A stretch of 25,299 nt of DNA from SIG603 sp964370405 (lineage in GTDB: Bacteria > Bacillota > Clostridia > Oscillospirales > Acutalibacteraceae), in contig CAYJJB010000026.1 in NCBI GenBank assembly GCA_964370405.1, forward strand, positions 1 through 25,299, read 5' to 3'. The notes under the pieces are model-generated. The model worked only from the letters and a program-made list of their open reading frames with translations, did no database searches and was not told the origin of the DNA. Below are positions 6,654 to 14,042 of the stretch, one piece after another. The stretch's first letter is position 1. Every line of letters begins with the position of its first letter. The position numbers and the translations under genes were made by a program.

Positions 6654-9047
6654 TTGTCGGAAAATCAAAGTGCACAAAAAATGAAGTCGGTAAATGTAAA
6701 AAGATTTAACCCTGATATAACCAAGGGGCTTAATTCTTCACAAATTAATGAAAGAATATCACAAGAGCTTGTAAATCATGATAAAGGCGTAAAGACAAAA
6801 TCTGAAAAACAGATTATTTTTGAAAACACCTTCACATTTTTTAATACTATAAATATAATACTTGCCATTTTGGTTTTACTTGTTGGTTCTTATAGAAATA
6901 TCCTTTTCATGGGTGTAATAATAAGCAATGCCGCAATAGGCTCATTTCAGGGCATACGCTCCAAAAGGGCAATAGACAAACTCTCTTTAATATCGGCGCC
7001 AAAGGCTCATGTGGTGCGAAATGGAACTTTGTCTGAAATTGCTGTAAATGAAATTGTTTTAGACGATGTTTTATATTTGCAGGCAGGAAACCAAGTGTGT
7101 GCCGACTGCGTGGTTTCTGACCAAGCGGTAGAGGTTAATGAATCGCTTTTAACGGGCGAGTCTGATACAATTACTAAAAACATAGGCGACCTGCTTTTGT
7201 CTGGCAGTTTTATAGTAAGCGGTTCTTGCCATGCGGTTGTTGAAAATGTGGGCGAAGAAAACTATGCCACAAAAATTGCCAGCCAAGCAAAGTATGAAAA
7301 AGAGCAAAACTCTGCAATAATGCGCTCTTTAAACCTTATTGTTAAATTTATAGGTTTTAGCATAATTCCTGTGGGACTAATTCTATTTTCTAAACAGTTT
7401 TTCTTGCTTTCAGACAGCCTTGAAAACTCTGTCGTAAGCACGGTTGCAGCCCTTATAGGTATGATACCCGAGGGGCTTGTGCTGTTGACATCAGTTGTAT
7501 TTGCCGTGACGGTAATAAGACTTGCAACGCATAAGACCTTGGTAAAAGAGCTTTACTGCTCTGAAACCCTGGCACGTGTTGACGTTTTATGTCTTGACAA
7601 AACAGGCACTATAACACAGGGCAGTATGCAAGTTGATGAAATTATTGATATGGACGGTTTTACAAAAGCCGATATTGAAACTGCCTTAAATCATTTAACT
7701 TGCGCATTAGACGACAACAATCCTACATTTGATGCGATACGTGAAAAATACAAGACAGAAATTTCAGACGAAATAAAAAGTGTAATTCCATTTTCCTCAC
7801 AAAGAAAATGGAGCGGTGCAAACTTTTTAAAATGCGGAAGTTTTGTGATGGGTGCTGGTGAATTTATTTTTCCGGATACCATTAAAGACCATAAAAAACT
7901 AATAAACCCATATATTAAAAACGGACAAAGAGTTTTGGTGGTGGCAAAATCTGAAAATGATTTTATTGAAAAAACTTTACCACAAAACCTCACTCTTATG
8001 GGATTTATAATTTTAAGTGATAAAATAAGGCCTGAGGCAAAGCAAACCCTTAGATACTTTGCAAGCCAAGGCGTTTGTCTTAAAATTATTTCGGGCGATA
8101 ATGCCGTGGCGGTTTCAAACATTGCAAAACGTGCCGGTCTTGAAGATGCACACAAATATATAGACTGCTCTACTTTAGATGACGAAACAAATTATGAAGA
8201 AGTGGTGGAAGAACACAGTGTTTTTGGCAGGGTTACACCACACCAAAAGCTTGAGTTTATAAAGGCGCTAAAACGAAAAGGCCACACTGTTGCAATGACA
8301 GGTGATGGAGTAAACGACGTTTTAGCTTTAAAAGAAGCTGATTGCAGCATAGCAATGGCATCAGGTTCTGATGCGGCACGGACGGTGTCTGACTTAGTTT
8401 TACTTGACTCAAACTTTGCCTCAATGCCGGTTGTAGTGCGAGAGGGCAGACGCTCTATAAATAACTTGCAGCGCTCAGCAACACTCTTTTTGTCAAAGAC
8501 AATTTACTCTGTTTTCATGGCACTGCTATTTGTGTTTTTGTCAATTCCCTACCCATTCCAACCTATACACCTCACACTAATAAGCACATTGACCATAGGA
8601 ATACCGTCATTTTTACTTGCACTTGAACCAAACAAGGCACGTGTTAAAGGTAATTTTTTGATAGGCGTTATAGCAAAATCATTTCCAGCAGGACTTACCA
8701 CGGTATTTAATATAGTATTTTTATTGATATTTAAATATAGCATGGGTCTTACAAATGAACAATTTTCGACCCTTTGTGTCATTTCAACCACAATTACTGC
8801 AATAATACTTATGATAAGAGTTTGTTTCCCATTCAGCATAATGCGCTCAGCTTTAGTTTTATTTTTAAGCACTTGTTTTGTTGTTGCATTGATATATTTT
8901 AGCGACCTATTCTTCTTAGTGCCACTTAATATTTCCATGGTGATAATTTTAATACCAATAGTAATTTTTTCTTGTTGCAGTGTGACAGCGCTCACCCATT
9001 TTATAGAAACACCATTTATAAAAAACAAATTCAAAAATTTCAAATAA
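6654..9047 (+). CDS. P-type cation-transporting ATPase, CtpE-like subgroup
   Basis: 797-residue membrane pump using ATP to move a cation. Motifs in order: actuator loop TGES (167-170), fourth-helix PEGL (272-275), phosphorylation motif DKTGT with Asp315, nucleotide-binding KWSG (385-388), and hinge TGDGVND (549-555). About ten membrane helices are apparent (two before the actuator, two around 228-290, six after residue 610). There is no N-terminal heavy-metal domain and no CPC motif, which argues against copper or zinc pumps. The PEGL-then-LLTSVVFAV pattern resembles the CtpE-type group, for which Ca2+ transport has been reported in mycobacteria; substrate here is inferred only. Start is TTG at 6654, chosen because GGAGGTG lies six bases upstream. 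No terminator follows, so read-through into recA is possible. Confidence 0.92.
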   Translation: MSENQSAQKMKSVNVKRFNPDITKGLNSSQINERISQELVNHDKGVKTKSEKQIIFENTFTFFNTINIILAILVLLVGSYRNILFMGVIISNAAIGSFQGIRSKRAIDKLSLISAPKAHVVRNGTLSEIAVNEIVLDDVLYLQAGNQVCADCVVSDQAVEVNESLLTGESDTITKNIGDLLLSGSFIVSGSCHAVVENVGEENYATKIASQAKYEKEQNSAIMRSLNLIVKFIGFSIIPVGLILFSKQFFLLSDSLENSVVSTVAALIGMIPEGLVLLTSVVFAVTVIRLATHKTLVKELYCSETLARVDVLCLDKTGTITQGSMQVDEIIDMDGFTKADIETALNHLTCALDDNNPTFDAIREKYKTEISDEIKSVIPFSSQRKWSGANFLKCGSFVMGAGEFIFPDTIKDHKKLINPYIKNGQRVLVVAKSENDFIEKTLPQNLTLMGFIILSDKIRPEAKQTLRYFASQGVCLKIISGDNAVAVSNIAKRAGLEDAHKYIDCSTLDDETNYEEVVEEHSVFGRVTPHQKLEFIKALKRKGHTVAMTGDGVNDVLALKEADCSIAMASGSDAARTVSDLVLLDSNFASMPVVVREGRRSINNLQRSATLFLSKTIYSVFMALLFVFLSIPYPFQPIHLTLISTLTIGIPSFLLALEPNKARVKGNFLIGVIAKSFPAGLTTVFNIVFLLIFKYSMGLTNEQFSTLCVISTTITAIILMIRVCFPFSIMRSALVLFLSTCFVVALIYFSDLFFLVPLNISMVIILIPIVIFSCCSVTALTHFIETPFIKNKFKNFK

Positions 9048-9059
9048 AACATTTGTTCG
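9046..9059. promoter_or_regulatory. Candidate LexA (SOS) operator upstream of recA
   Basis: Fourteen bases match the Gram-positive SOS box CGAAC-N4-GTTCG at about 11 of 14 positions by eye. The right half GTTCG is perfect and the left half is AAAAC. It sits about 18 bases upstream of the recA -35 and overlaps the ATPase stop codon. Position is sensible for recA, but the left half-site is degenerate. Confidence 0.4.
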
Positions 9060-9077
9060 ATTTTTTAGTAAAAAGCA

Positions 9078-9106
9078 TTGCAATTTTAGGTTTAACAAAG
9101 TATAAT
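9078..9106 (+). promoter_or_regulatory. Sigma-A-type promoter of recA-recX
   Basis: TTGCAA (9078-9083) and TATAAT (9101-9106) with a 17-base spacer, about 50 bases before the recA start codon. Confidence 0.75.
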
Positions 9107-9155
9107 ATATTAGTTAATAGTTAATAAATACTTAAATAAATAAACGGAGGTTATT

Positions 9156-10262
9156 ATGGCGGACGATAATAGATCAAAGGCGCTTGAAACGGCGCTTAGT
9201 GCAATAAAAAAATCTTATGGTGAGGGAGCAATTATGCGACTTGGCCAACACAGTAATTTAAATGTTGAGGCAGTGTCTACAGGCTCACTTTCCTTAGACC
9301 TTGCTTTAGGTGTAGGTGGACTTCCAAGAGGCAGAATTATAGAGGTGTATGGACCTGAATCATCAGGTAAAACCACCTTGGCTCTTCACTGCATAGCAGA
9401 GGGGCAAAAAAACGGAAATGCGGCTTTTATTGATGTTGAGCACGCACTTGATCCTGTGTATGCTGCCGCTTTGGGTGTAGATGTTGAGTCACTTCTTGTG
9501 TCACAACCTGACACAGGCGAGCAAGCTTTAGAAATTACTGAGGCTTTAGTGCGTTCTGGCGCTATTGATGTAATAGTTGTGGACTCTGTTGCGGCACTTG
9601 TTCCAAGGGCTGAAATTGAGGGCGAAATGGGTGATGCCCACGTGGGTCTTCAAGCAAGACTTATGTCACAAGCTTTAAGAAAACTTGCAGGCGCAATTTC
9701 AAAGTCAAACTGCGTTGCAATTTTTATAAACCAACTTCGTGAAAAAGTAGGCGTTGTCTATGGCAATCCCGAGGTAACTCCAGGTGGTCGTGCACTTAAA
9801 TTCTACTCATCAGTTAGACTTGAAATAAGAAGAATAGAAGCGCTTAAAAACGGCACAGAGCTTATAGGTTCAAGAACAAGAGCTAAGGTTGTAAAAAATA
9901 AAACAGCTCCTCCATTTAGAGAGGCAGAGTTTGATATTATGTATGGCAGAGGCATTTCAAGAGTTGGCGAACTTATCGACATTGCTGTAAAACTTGACAT
10001 AGTTGCAAAAAGTGGTGCGTGGTTCTCATATGAAGGTCAAAGACTTGGACAAGGCAGAGATAATGCGAAAAACTTCATTTCAGAAAATCCTGATATCTAT
10101 GCTGAAATTGAGGCAAAGGTTAAAGAAAATTCTGATAAATTATATGCAAAAACTGCACCTAAGGCACCTGCTGCAACACCTGTAGCGGTTGAGGTCGCTC
10201 CTGCCCCTACAGGAAAAAGAAAAGCAGTTAAAGCCGACATAGACATTAAAGTTGATGACTAA
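9156..10262 (+). CDS. recA: Recombinase RecA
   Basis: 368-residue DNA-dependent ATPase that forms filaments on single-stranded DNA, drives strand exchange and triggers LexA autocleavage. Visible: Walker A GPESSGKTT (66-74), catalytic Glu95 in FIDVEHALDP, Walker B VIVVDS (139-144), L1 region EGEMGDAHVGLQARLMSQAL and the L2-flanking FINQLREKVGVVYGNPE. The C-terminus carries an Ala/Pro-rich linker, then basic and acidic clusters; acidic RecA tails generally modulate DNA binding. GGAGG precedes the ATG. Its stop codon overlaps the recX start by one base (TAATG), indicating translational coupling. Confidence 0.98.
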   Translation: MADDNRSKALETALSAIKKSYGEGAIMRLGQHSNLNVEAVSTGSLSLDLALGVGGLPRGRIIEVYGPESSGKTTLALHCIAEGQKNGNAAFIDVEHALDPVYAAALGVDVESLLVSQPDTGEQALEITEALVRSGAIDVIVVDSVAALVPRAEIEGEMGDAHVGLQARLMSQALRKLAGAISKSNCVAIFINQLREKVGVVYGNPEVTPGGRALKFYSSVRLEIRRIEALKNGTELIGSRTRAKVVKNKTAPPFREAEFDIMYGRGISRVGELIDIAVKLDIVAKSGAWFSYEGQRLGQGRDNAKNFISENPDIYAEIEAKVKENSDKLYAKTAPKAPAATPVAVEVAPAPTGKRKAVKADIDIKVDD

Positions 10263-10855
10263 TGGTTATTACGGACATACGCCCCATTAAAAAGGGTTTA
10301 AATAATATCTACATAGACGGTGAGGCGGCAGTGAAGCTTGATAAAGAAATTTGCCTTATAAATCACGTAAAAATAGGGCAACATCTTAGTGATGAAGAAC
10401 TTTTAGAGCTTATAAAAAAGTCAGAGCTTCGCCGTGCAAAAGAAAAAGCACTTTATATTCTAAGTAGCAGAAGTCACTCAAAAAAAGAGCTTATAGATAA
10501 AATTTCGAGAACCACCGACCGTGAGGCTGCAAAAGAAGCCTGCGAGCAAATGGAAGATTTGGGCCTTGTAAATGATGAAAGCTTTGCCAAAATGTATGCA
10601 AAAGAACTTTTTGTAAGGAAAAAATACGGCAAGATAAGGGTTCGTCAGGAACTCTTACAAAAAGGAATAGACAAAGAGCTTATACTAGAAGTTTTAGAAG
10701 AGTATGAGGAAGATCCTTCTGAAAAAATTCTGGAAATTTTAGAAAAAAAATATTCTCGGTATAAAGAAGATGAAAAAATAAAAAGAAGAGCGGTAGCGGC
10801 ACTTCAAAGAATGGGCTATAACTGGGAAGAGATAAGGAGAGCTTTGGATAGTTGA
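10262..10855 (+). CDS. recX: RecA regulator RecX
   Basis: 197-residue small helical protein that binds RecA filaments and modulates their extension and ATPase. It has the RecX layout: an N-terminal strand region (about 1-50), then repeated three-helix units including LRRAKEKALYILSSRSHSKKEL, LGLVNDESFAKMYAKE and YGKIRVRQELLQKGI, which are family signatures. The position directly after recA with a one-base overlap supports the call. The final Asp-Ser codons and the stop lie inside the heptamer repeat beginning at 10847, so the natural C-terminus may have been changed by the element's arrival. Confidence 0.95.
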   Translation: MVITDIRPIKKGLNNIYIDGEAAVKLDKEICLINHVKIGQHLSDEELLELIKKSELRRAKEKALYILSSRSHSKKELIDKISRTTDREAAKEACEQMEDLGLVNDESFAKMYAKELFVRKKYGKIRVRQELLQKGIDKELILEVLEEYEEDPSEKILEILEKKYSRYKEDEKIKRRAVAALQRMGYNWEEIRRALDS

Positions 10856-10972
10856 GAGTTGATAATTGATAGTTGAGAGTTTTAGTGTACGCCTTTGGCG
10901 TTTATTAATTGAAAGAAAATGTAAAGCATTTTCCACAACAACTCTTCACTTTTCACTCTTCACTTTTCACTT
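10847..10972. repeat. Intergenic element bounded by heptamer tandem arrays in near-inverted orientation
   Basis: The left end is five tandem heptamers of the pattern GAKARTT (10847-10881: GATAGTT, GAGAGTT, GATAATT, GATAGTT, GAGAGTT). The right end is four heptamers of ACTYTTC plus a partial copy (10941-10972), roughly the reverse complement class of the left array. The core between them holds two perfect small hairpins: ACGCC-TTT-GGCGT (10889-10901) and GAAAATG-TAAAG-CATTTTC (10915-10933). The element overlaps the recX stop codon and ends eight bases before the next ATG. It looks like a non-coding miniature element or heptamer repeat; copies elsewhere cannot be tested here. Confidence 0.7.
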
Positions 10973-10980
10973 AAATAATT

Positions 10981-11349
10981 ATGAACGATTTAAATTTTAC
11001 TCAGATGTTTGCCATGCAGAAAAAACTGCTGTCACTCAACCCAAAATGGGAGGCACATGAGCCAAAATTTGCCCGAAACAGAATTTTGTGGCTTATGGAA
11101 GAGCTTGGTGAAACCATAAGCATAATTAAAAAAAAGGGCGACGACAAAATAATGAACGACCCTATAGTGCGTGAGCATTTTTGCACTGAAATGGCAGATG
11201 TTTTAATGTACTTAAATGACGCACTCATATGCTATGGCATAACACCTGAAGAGTTTGCTACAGCATATGAAAACAAGCATCTTTACAATTTAGGAAGAGA
11301 TTATGGTGCGCAAAACAATGCACTTTATAGTAAAAAAATAGATACTTAA
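10981..11349 (+). CDS. MazG-like nucleotide pyrophosphohydrolase
   Basis: 122-residue all-alpha NTP pyrophosphohydrolase-like protein (MazG/dUTPase-2 superfamily), which hydrolyses (d)NTPs to the monophosphate and pyrophosphate. The metal-binding pattern is present: WLMEELGE with Glu40, Glu41 and Glu44, then EMADVLMYL with Glu70 and Asp73. In the family this arrangement (EExxE then ExxD) coordinates Mg2+. The substrate could be a canonical or damaged nucleotide; sequence alone does not tell. The ATG at 10981 is the only start before an in-frame stop upstream, yet no ribosome binding site precedes it because the heptamer element ends there. rimO follows after 15 bases, so they are probably cotranscribed. 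Confidence 0.8.
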   Translation: MNDLNFTQMFAMQKKLLSLNPKWEAHEPKFARNRILWLMEELGETISIIKKKGDDKIMNDPIVREHFCTEMADVLMYLNDALICYGITPEEFATAYENKHLYNLGRDYGAQNNALYSKKIDT

Positions 11350-11364
11350 GAAACGGAGCAAAAC

Positions 11365-12693
11365 ATGCAAATAAAAGTAGCAATGGTAAGTCTTGGCTGT
11401 GCAAAAAACCAAGTTGACGGTGAAATGCTCATGGCAACACTTAAAGACAATGGATTTATAACAGTAGACGACCCAGCCTTATCAGACATTGCAATAGTTA
11501 ACACCTGTGGTTTTATAACCAGTGCTAAAGAAGAGTCAATAGGTGAAATTTTAGACCTAGTACAGCTTAAAGCAGAAGGTAAAATTAAAAAAATAGTCGT
11601 AACAGGTTGTCTTGCACAAAGATACCAAGACGAAATTATGAAAGATATTCCTGAAGCAGACGCCGTAATTGGCATAGGTGCAAACGGAGAGATTGCCACA
11701 CTTCTTTTAGAGATGATGGGTGGCCACTCTGTTGAAAGTTTTCCTGATATGCTAAATATTCCACTGAATGGAAAGAGAGAGCTTTCCACCCCATCATATT
11801 TTGCATATTTAAAAATTGCCGAGGGCTGTGACAACTGCTGTACTTACTGCGCAATACCTTTAATTCGTGGAAAATACAGAAGCCGTGAAATGGAAGACAT
11901 TTTAGCCGAAGCAACTGAGCTTGTTAAAAATGGAGCAAAAGAACTTGTTCTTGTCGCACAAGACACCTCACGTTATGGAATAGATTTATATAAAAAATTC
12001 TCACTTGCAAGCCTTGTAAAAAAACTATGTAAAATAGAAAACTTAAAATGGATAAGACTTTTATACTGCTATCCTGATGCTATTACAGATGAACTTTTAG
12101 ATGTTATTAAAAACGAAGAAAAAGTAGTAAAATATATAGACATGCCACTTCAACATGCAAGTAAGCGCATCTTAAAGCAAATGAATAGAACAGGAAGCCG
12201 TGAAGAACTAAGCGAGCTTATTGCAAAAATTAGAAAAATGATACCTGATATTACACTGAGAACCACCTTTATAACAGGTTTTCCTGGTGAATCAGAAGAA
12301 GATTTTACAGAGCTTTGCGAGTTTATTAAAGAACAAAAATTTGAGCATATGGGCTGTTTTGCTTATTCAAGAGAAGAGGGCACTATTGCCGCTGATATGG
12401 AAGACCAAATTGATGAAGATGTAAAACTGCGCCGTGCAGAAATTGTAACAGACACTCAGCTTAGAATTTTAGATGAGCAAAACGAGAGTCAAGTCGGCAA
12501 AGTATTTGAAGTTTTGGTTGAAGGATTTGACAGGTATGCCGAGTGCTATTTTGGCAGAAGCTATAAAGACGCACCCGATATAGACGGCAAAATTTTCTTT
12601 GCTGCAAGCAAAAAACCTGCTTACGGACAGTTTGTAAATGTGGAAATTACCGAGGTATTAGACACCGACCTTGTCGGAGTTATGATAAAATAA
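11365..12693 (+). CDS. rimO: Ribosomal protein uS12 methylthiotransferase RimO
   Basis: 442-residue radical-SAM enzyme that adds a methylthio group to a conserved aspartate of ribosomal protein uS12. Order: N-terminal UPF0004 domain with cluster ligands Cys12 (SLGCAKNQVD), Cys48 (NTCGF) and Cys82 (GCLAQRY); radical-SAM domain with CxxxCxxC at Cys155, Cys159 and Cys162 (YLKIAEGCDNCCTYCAIP); C-terminal TRAM domain from about residue 375. The SLGCAKNQVD start and the Gly-Cys-Asp spacing point to RimO rather than the tRNA enzymes MiaB or MtaB. ACGGAGC upstream supports the ATG. It sits between the MazG-like gene and a lipoprotein gene. Confidence 0.95.
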   Translation: MQIKVAMVSLGCAKNQVDGEMLMATLKDNGFITVDDPALSDIAIVNTCGFITSAKEESIGEILDLVQLKAEGKIKKIVVTGCLAQRYQDEIMKDIPEADAVIGIGANGEIATLLLEMMGGHSVESFPDMLNIPLNGKRELSTPSYFAYLKIAEGCDNCCTYCAIPLIRGKYRSREMEDILAEATELVKNGAKELVLVAQDTSRYGIDLYKKFSLASLVKKLCKIENLKWIRLLYCYPDAITDELLDVIKNEEKVVKYIDMPLQHASKRILKQMNRTGSREELSELIAKIRKMIPDITLRTTFITGFPGESEEDFTELCEFIKEQKFEHMGCFAYSREEGTIAADMEDQIDEDVKLRRAEIVTDTQLRILDEQNESQVGKVFEVLVEGFDRYAECYFGRSYKDAPDIDGKIFFAASKKPAYGQFVNVEITEVLDTDLVGVMIK

Positions 12694-12710
12694 AATTTTG
12701 GAGGAAAAAA

Positions 12711-13856
12711 GTGAATTATAAAAAAATTTTGGCATGTACTTTAGCATGTCTAACAGTCGCTACAGCATTTAGCGCCTGTTCAAGTATTGGAGAGGTGGAA
12801 GTTCCATCTTCACAAGCAGATGACACTTCATCTCAAAGTACAACTGATGCAGATACTCAAGAAGAGAGCACCGATGACTTTGTACCTTTGTTTGAAAGCG
12901 ATTATTACACAGACGACGGCTTATTTAAGGATTTAGTCGCAGCAGATTACATGGAAATTGGCGATTATTTAAGCCTTGAAATACCAGAGGATATCTTGAC
13001 AGTAACTGACGAAGTTCTTGATTTGGAAGTTGAAAATTTACTTTCATCTTATACAGAAGTTAAAGAGCGCGAAGATGCCGAGTATTTAATACAAGACGGC
13101 GACACAGTTAATATTGACTATGTAGGCTCAGTAGATGGCGTTGAATTTGACGGTGGCTCTACACAAGGCGCTGGAACAGAGGTTACAATTGGTGTTACAA
13201 GCTATATAGACGGCTTTTTAGAGCAACTTGTAGGACATAAAAAAGGTGAAAACTTTGATATTGACGTAACTTTCCCTACAGATTATGGCAATACTGACCT
13301 TGCAGGCAAAGATGCTGTGTTTAACATAACAATCAACACAGTTTATGAAAATATTGTGCCAGAGTTTACTGATGAATTTATTTCAGGTATTTCAAATGGC
13401 GAATACGAAACTACACAACAGTATCTTGATGCTATAAAAACATCAAATTACAGAGTACAAAGAGATTCTTATGTTAATGTTCAAATTTTAGAGCTTGCAA
13501 CATTTAACGAGCTTCCAGAAAACTTGATGACTTATCTTGAAGATGCCACAAGAAGCCAAATTACAAGCACAGCACTTAGCTATGGTGTGACAGAAGAAGA
13601 CATTGTTTCTCAGTACGGATTTACAACAGTTGATGAGCTTATTGCCTCAGAAAAAGAAAATTTGGAAGCAAATGCAAAAAATATAATGATAGTTCAGTAT
13701 ATTGCTCAAGAAAACGACCTAAAAATGACAACTGAAGATATTAATGAATATTTTGGAGTTCTTGACTGGTCATCATATGAAACACAGTACGGTGAAAATT
13801 ATCTAAAAAATATTGCTATGAATAACGCCGTTTACGAGTTTATTGTTACAAATTAA
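12711..13856 (+). CDS. Lipoprotein peptidyl-prolyl isomerase with FKBP domain and trigger-factor-like C-terminus
   Basis: 381 residues. The N-terminus is a lipoprotein signal (MNYKKILACTLACLTVATAF) with lipobox ending at Cys23 (FSAC), followed by a Ser/Thr/Asp/Glu-rich linker to about residue 58. Residues ~131-212 are an FKBP domain (DTVNIDYVGSVDGVEFDGGS ... FLEQLVGHKKGE ... FNITINTV), and ~215-381 resemble the helical substrate-binding C-terminus of trigger factor. So this is an extracytoplasmic, membrane-anchored version of trigger factor, likely helping exported proteins fold. The start is GTG at 12711, with GGAGG seven bases upstream. It lies 17 bases after rimO in the same direction. Confidence 0.88.
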   Translation: MNYKKILACTLACLTVATAFSACSSIGEVEVPSSQADDTSSQSTTDADTQEESTDDFVPLFESDYYTDDGLFKDLVAADYMEIGDYLSLEIPEDILTVTDEVLDLEVENLLSSYTEVKEREDAEYLIQDGDTVNIDYVGSVDGVEFDGGSTQGAGTEVTIGVTSYIDGFLEQLVGHKKGENFDIDVTFPTDYGNTDLAGKDAVFNITINTVYENIVPEFTDEFISGISNGEYETTQQYLDAIKTSNYRVQRDSYVNVQILELATFNELPENLMTYLEDATRSQITSTALSYGVTEEDIVSQYGFTTVDELIASEKENLEANAKNIMIVQYIAQENDLKMTTEDINEYFGVLDWSSYETQYGENYLKNIAMNNAVYEFIVTN

Positions 13857-13871
13857 TTATAAAACCAAAAA

Positions 13872-13898
13872 GAGGCTGTGACATAATGTCACAGCCTC
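13872..13898 (-). terminator. Terminator for the minus-strand FAD-protein transcript
   Basis: An 11-bp perfect stem GAGGCTGTGAC (13872-13882) / GTCACAGCCTC (13888-13898) with a 5-base loop. Read on the minus strand it is followed by TTTTTGGTTTT; read on the plus strand no T-run follows. It therefore acts on the convergent gene at 14043-15434, about 145 bases past its stop. Confidence 0.8.
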
Positions 13899-14009
13899 AG
13901 CGTGTGCAAAAATCTGCAAGACAAGGAACAAATTCTTGCAAATGACTGAGCAATACGAGGGTATGTGAGGGAAATTTGCAAGTGTTTGCGGGTTTTTCGA
14001 CAGTCTAAA
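13899..14009. repeat. Structured spacer between two opposed terminators, rich in TGCAA motifs
   Basis: The 111 bases between the two hairpins contain repeated TGCAA/TTGCA motifs, including a stem TGCAAGA (13915-13921) / TCTTGCA (13934-13940) and further copies near 13971-13990. No ORF is supported. With its flanking hairpins (both containing GTGACA-type stems) it resembles a mobile or repeated intergenic element. Confidence 0.5.
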
Positions 14010-14040
14010 GCAGTGACACAATTGTCACTGCTTCTTTATT
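14010..14040 (+). terminator. Terminator for the rimO/lipoprotein transcript
   Basis: A 9-bp perfect stem GCAGTGACA (14010-14018) / TGTCACTGC (14023-14031), loop CAAT, followed by TTCTTTATT. It lies about 150 bases past the lipoprotein stop codon. Confidence 0.75.
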
Positions 14041-14042
14041 AC

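Noticed and set aside
8549..9052. 167-residue minus-strand ORF over the C-terminal part of the P-type ATPase
   Set aside because: It mirrors membrane-helix codons of the real gene and has no recognisable domain.
10847..10972. Possible CRISPR array from short tandem repeats
   Set aside because: Units are 7 bases with no spacers, and there are no cas genes; it is a heptamer tandem repeat.
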